A model generated the notes under the pieces. The model saw nothing but the letters and a program-made list of their open reading frames with translations, made no database searches and had not been told where the DNA came from. DNA of 58,024 nt. Origin: Anthoceros angustus. Lineage: Eukaryota; Streptophyta; Anthocerotopsida; Anthocerotales; Anthocerotaceae. The stretch is taken from positions 1-58,024 of the forward strand of contig MU008237.1 of assembly GCA_010909165.1 (NCBI GenBank). Direction: 5' to 3'. Positions 54,640 through 58,024 of the stretch are shown here, in pieces (within the stretch, counting starts at the first letter, position 1; each line of letters opens with the position of its first letter). Both the position numbers and the translations under genes were made by a program.

Positions 54640-55554
54640 TTTAAGAATTTCATTTTCGAGATCAATAATTGGAAGAGTTTGGAAGACGAGCAATGACGTG
54701 TATACAGATCTTCATGAAGGGCTGCACATTTTACATTCCTGATCGAGAAGGAGGTTCATTACCAAGTGGAGAAGCGAGATATTTTGGAGATGCGGGCTAC
54801 CTTGGTGAGGAGGTACACCGTTAGTCATGGATGTGAGGCTTTGATATTGGGCCTATGGACAAACGGATGGATGCCACTATGTTGAGTAGCTTTCAGCCAT
54901 GAGAAAACTACAAGCGAAGACTTCCGCATGATTGTCATGCATGGAGTGGAGGAAGCCCACACAAGACGGGAATCGATGCGCAGTGGTGTAAGAAGGGTGG
55001 CCTGGTGTCTTTCGTGGGATAAAACCAATAACATGAGCAATGATAGGGGCGGATTTGAAAGTGGAGTATGTGACCGCTTCGGATGGGGCTTGAAAGATGG
55101 GTGTTCAAAGGATCGAGCTCGATGATGCCGAATGCCATGCATGGCACTTTCAATGGGAGGTCCGTCATAGGCATGACACGGTAAAGAAGGTGTACTTGTC
55201 CCATGACAAGTTGGTGGTATGCCCATACCAAAGGCCTCTTGGGCTGATGATGAAATTGATCAAGACCTTCTCAAAAGAAGGAGACTGGGTGGTGGACGAT
55301 GCTCCTAAGTGGCACAACGGATTAGCACCTTGCTCGTGGAAGAAACCGATCGCCATCGGGCGGACTTACGGTGGCCGGATACATCCCCAACGCATCCACG
55401 ACACGAGGTTCTCCCGGATGCTGAAGAAGAGCTTACCTTCGAGCCCCATCGCAAAGGCCCTTCGCAGTTCTGGGCAAAGGAGGTTTGTATAAGTGAAAAG
55501 GATTGTTCAAAGGCCCAAGTTGTTTCTTTGAGTGCCGGAGGATGAAGACCGACA
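54640..55554 (+). pseudogene. DNA amino-methyltransferase-like domain (N6-A/N4-C type), decayed
   Basis: These enzymes transfer a methyl group from S-adenosylmethionine to an exocyclic amino group in DNA. Visible on the plus strand are VEKRDILEMRATLVRRY (54760) and a weak DPPY-like site (AYGQTDG at 54851). Then come TTSEDFRMIVMHGVEEAH (54905), WCLSWDKTNNMS (55003) and CHAWHFQWEV (55135). Most telling is LVVCPYQRPLGLMMKLIKTF, continuing SKEGDWVVDDA (55208-55300), with a LLVEETDRHRADLRWP piece after it. The pattern KPLxLMxxLIxxFSxxGDxVxD near the C-terminus is the mark of permuted (beta-order) DNA methyltransferases. The FxGxGT that should follow is scrambled. Several frameshifts mean it is not active as written. 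Confidence 0.5.
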
Positions 55555-55559
55555 GAATT

Positions 55560-56159
55560 GTTGGAGGAAGGACAAGAACGCCGGATACCATATGGCAACC
55601 TCCCACGCCGTCGATGTGTCCAAGCGAGGTTAACAACGATGACAACGCTTTGGGTGAGAATGAGCTGACGAAGAAGAACTGGAGCGTATGCGAAACCTAG
55701 CTGTAGTTTTAGATTCGCTCGCTCAGGCCCATTTGAGACCCGAATAGCCCGCATGAGTAACCGGATCCAATGTATTAGGATTCCGACATAAACTTCATTA
55801 TGCCATGTGTCTATCGGTGCCATTTTGCGTGCACATTTAAAACGCCCTCTTCCTTGTCATGGCTTCATCCAGCGCCGCCAGCCGCGCCTGCACCTGTCGC
55901 CGTGTGTATGCCTCAATTGTGTTGTTCATGACTTAGTCGGGCCAAGAATGGTCCATTGTCGAGACCGTGATGGCTTTGGCGTGATTTAGATACCGAGTGA
56001 TTTTCGCCAAAGGGGTTCTCGCAACAGAAAGGGGGTTCGGGAGATATTAACCTCCCACTGTCACTCCATGTTTCTTCCACCGCTATGCTTTTGATCTTGT
56101 GCAACTCTAAGCGCATCCCACTTACACACGAAAACAAGTGTACACGACAACTTGAGGAA
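55560..56159. other. Intergenic, nothing recognised
   Basis: No gene is seen between the methyltransferase-like locus and the tandem array. Confidence 0.4.
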
Positions 56160-56645
56160 ATGCTAACATGTCCACCATGCCACCCAAGAAGACATGAGAA
56201 AGTGCCCATGTCCAAAATGTGACAGAATGCCAAGATGACTAGCTGCTGTGTCCACAATGTGACATAATAACAATGGCATCGGTAATTGTTAAGATGTCCA
56301 CCGCATGACAACATGACGGCAGGAGAAATGCCCACAGGTGCACAACGTGACATGATGACAGCATGAACAAATGCCCACATGTGCCCAACGTGACATTTTG
56401 ACAGCATGAACAAATGCCCACAAGTGCATAAAGTGACATGATGACAGCATGAACAATTGCCCACAAGTGCACAACGTGACATGATGAGAGCATGAACAGA
56501 TGCCTACAGGTGCACAACGTGACATGATGAGAGCATGAACAGATGCCTAAAGGTGCACAACGTGACACGATGACAGCATGAACAAATGTACAGTATTAAC
56601 GTGACATGATGACAAGATGAACAATGCCGCACTTACTTCCACCTG
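56160..56645. repeat. Tandem array with 43-bp period
   Basis: ACATGATGACAGCATGAACA followed by AATGCCCACAAGTGCACAAC recurs with starts of the CATGATG word at 56351, 56394, 56437, 56480, 56523 and 56566, exactly 43 bp apart. Degenerate units lie at 56312 and 56605 and weaker ones back to 56160. Because 43 is not a multiple of three, all three minus-strand frames read similar His/Cys-rich peptides, so the open frames there are artefacts. Confidence 0.93.
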
Positions 56646-58024
56646 CAGAATACCACACTCCGTGACGCCACCAGATCACCACCCGCCATGCATGACGGAT
56701 CGCACAAAGGAGGACGACATGACAAGCACATACTACATGCATATGACAACATGAGAAGACACCACTAGGTGTTGATGTGCCCAAGGCCCCGCCAAATCGC
56801 ACGTATAGATGCTCAATGCCCATGAGGCCCCTCTCCCTCCCTCCTCCCGTGAAGAATCTCACAATTGAGCTACCGCAAGAGTCTATCTCGAATCCACGTA
56901 AAACACCAAGCTCACAACAGCATAGCTAGCAAGCAGCTTGTAAGTGAAGTTTACAAGATCGAGGCTAAGTCCAAAGAAAGAACTTGTCAAGCTTGTTGCC
57001 CTCTATGCAATCAATAAGAGCAAGCCTACATAAATCAAGCTCAAAACCTCATGCAAACGTTATGGATGCGAAACCGTGAACAAACCCTTCCAAATGAGTA
57101 GCTTTATTGGAAACCTGCTTTAGGTCATACCTACTGGGTTTATTAATATTTAATTAATTGCTTCTAGGGCTAGGTAGCCAAAACCTATTACCTTTTCATT
57201 AGGTTAAGCAGTTTATAATAACTTAATAATGTTTTCGCTAGGTCATAGGCTGCCATTTTTCTACACACTTGGTTTATGTACTTTCATTGAACCTTTAACG
57301 ATCACTTCTTTCTCGTATTGCTCCACGTCACCCGCCCTCGGATGATTCTCGCTCATTGCTAAATGTCTTTATGGTATCGAGCCATGGAGCGATCATGCCT
57401 TATGGCAACAAACGCCTCGCTTATGGTCCTATGCACCACCAAATGGAGGCCCCGAAATATAAAAGGCAGCCGCTTCTCAACTCAAGTCATTGCAATCCCT
57501 ATTTCAATCAACTGAATTTGGTGTGCTAATCGCGATTAATGGATGTGTCCAACCACCATGCCCCTGGTGGAATCCACCACATCAAGACCGGACAGAGGGA
57601 CCAGAAGGAGAATTATAGAACCCTTTGAGACAACATTGGCAAGCACTCAAGAAATGGAAGCGTCGCAAGGCACAATAATGTATTTTCTTAAATCAACATG
57701 ACAGGGAGGAAGAAGAACAAACCGCCTTTTATGTACAGTCAGTTATCATGCACTGCCTATTGTCCCAAGCATGCCTTAATTTTCTCTCAGCAGATCAATT
57801 CCCTAGGCCAACACGCCAATTGGCCGTCCATCTCCATTCACCTCACGATGTCTCACATTTCCCCACATGAACTTCGAGACTTGAAATTTCGGATAGCATT
57901 AATAGAGGACCAATCATATCACGATACAACATAGGAAGGACATAGCATGCATTAGTGCACAACCAAGATCTTGAACTTAAATTGCTACAATTAACAGCAA
58001 AATTCGAGCTTTAATTGACGACAT
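56646..58024. other. AT-rich end of window, nothing recognised
   Basis: No gene, RNA or element boundary is recognised on either strand. Short open frames (for example plus 57698-57934) show no protein-like pattern. Confidence 0.4.

Noticed and set aside
52195-55554. Bacterial contamination as the source of the methyltransferase-like sequence
   Set aside because: Its N-terminal part recurs at 2.2-2.9 kb beside plant sequence, and it is decayed like its neighbours. Contamination would more likely be intact.
56239-56568. His/Cys-rich minus-strand proteins over the 43-bp array
   Set aside because: All three frames read similar peptides because the period is not a multiple of three. This is a repeat artefact.
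56308-56645. Regular 43-bp array as a CRISPR
   Set aside because: Units are contiguous repeats without unique spacers, no cas genes are present and the setting is a plant nuclear genome.

Overview
This window looks like nuclear DNA from a land plant. The best fit is a lycophyte such as Selaginella moellendorffii, but that is an inference from gene style, not a database match. The evidence is a PLS-type PPR gene with E and DYW domains, a cluster of F-box genes, Ty1/copia elements primed by plant initiator-Met tRNA, and an intronless plant-type tRNA-Leu(CAA). Almost every protein-coding locus carries several small indels or premature stops. Either this is a decayed, repeat-rich region or the assembly has indel errors; that cannot be settled from the sequence. 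One ambiguous base (n) lies at 42825.

Layout. 0-3.3 kb: unidentified, mostly minus-strand coding remnants. One of them (2.2-2.9 kb) is homologous to a locus at the other end of the window (52.2-52.9 kb). 3.7-4.3 kb: short tandem duplications. 5.0-7.1 kb: PPR-DYW gene with three frameshifts inside near-identical repeats. 7.7-8.1 kb: minisatellite. 8.78-8.87 kb: tRNA-Leu(CAA), followed by a 64-bp repeat with hairpins. 9.6-20.7 kb: a segmental duplication of a two-gene module, a secreted Cys-rich protein on the plus strand and an F-box protein on the minus strand. A third F-box copy lies at 21.7-23.0 kb. Only the second Cys-rich gene (15504-16352) is fully open. A clean solo LTR with a 5-bp target-site duplication interrupts the second unit.

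23.3-40 kb: four Ty1/copia elements or parts of elements, all on the minus strand, with gag, protease, integrase, reverse transcriptase and RNase H recognisable. One has an extra ORF ahead of gag. Another contains a 0.97-kb internal tandem duplication. 40-51.3 kb: GC-rich Ty3/gypsy-like and other retroelement debris, mostly on the plus strand. It includes an integrase end, a gag domain, a probable LTR, and a coiled-coil coding segment lying in the opposite orientation to its neighbours.

52.2-55.55 kb: a decayed plus-strand gene or element. Its last third matches the C-terminal signature of a permuted DNA amino-methyltransferase (N6-adenine/N4-cytosine type), and its first part is shared with the 2.2-2.9 kb remnant. 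This is the most unusual content of the window. 56.3-56.65 kb: a 43-bp-period tandem array. The last 1.4 kb holds nothing recognisable.

The genes do not form a pathway. They share a neighbourhood shaped by tandem duplication and retroelement insertion.
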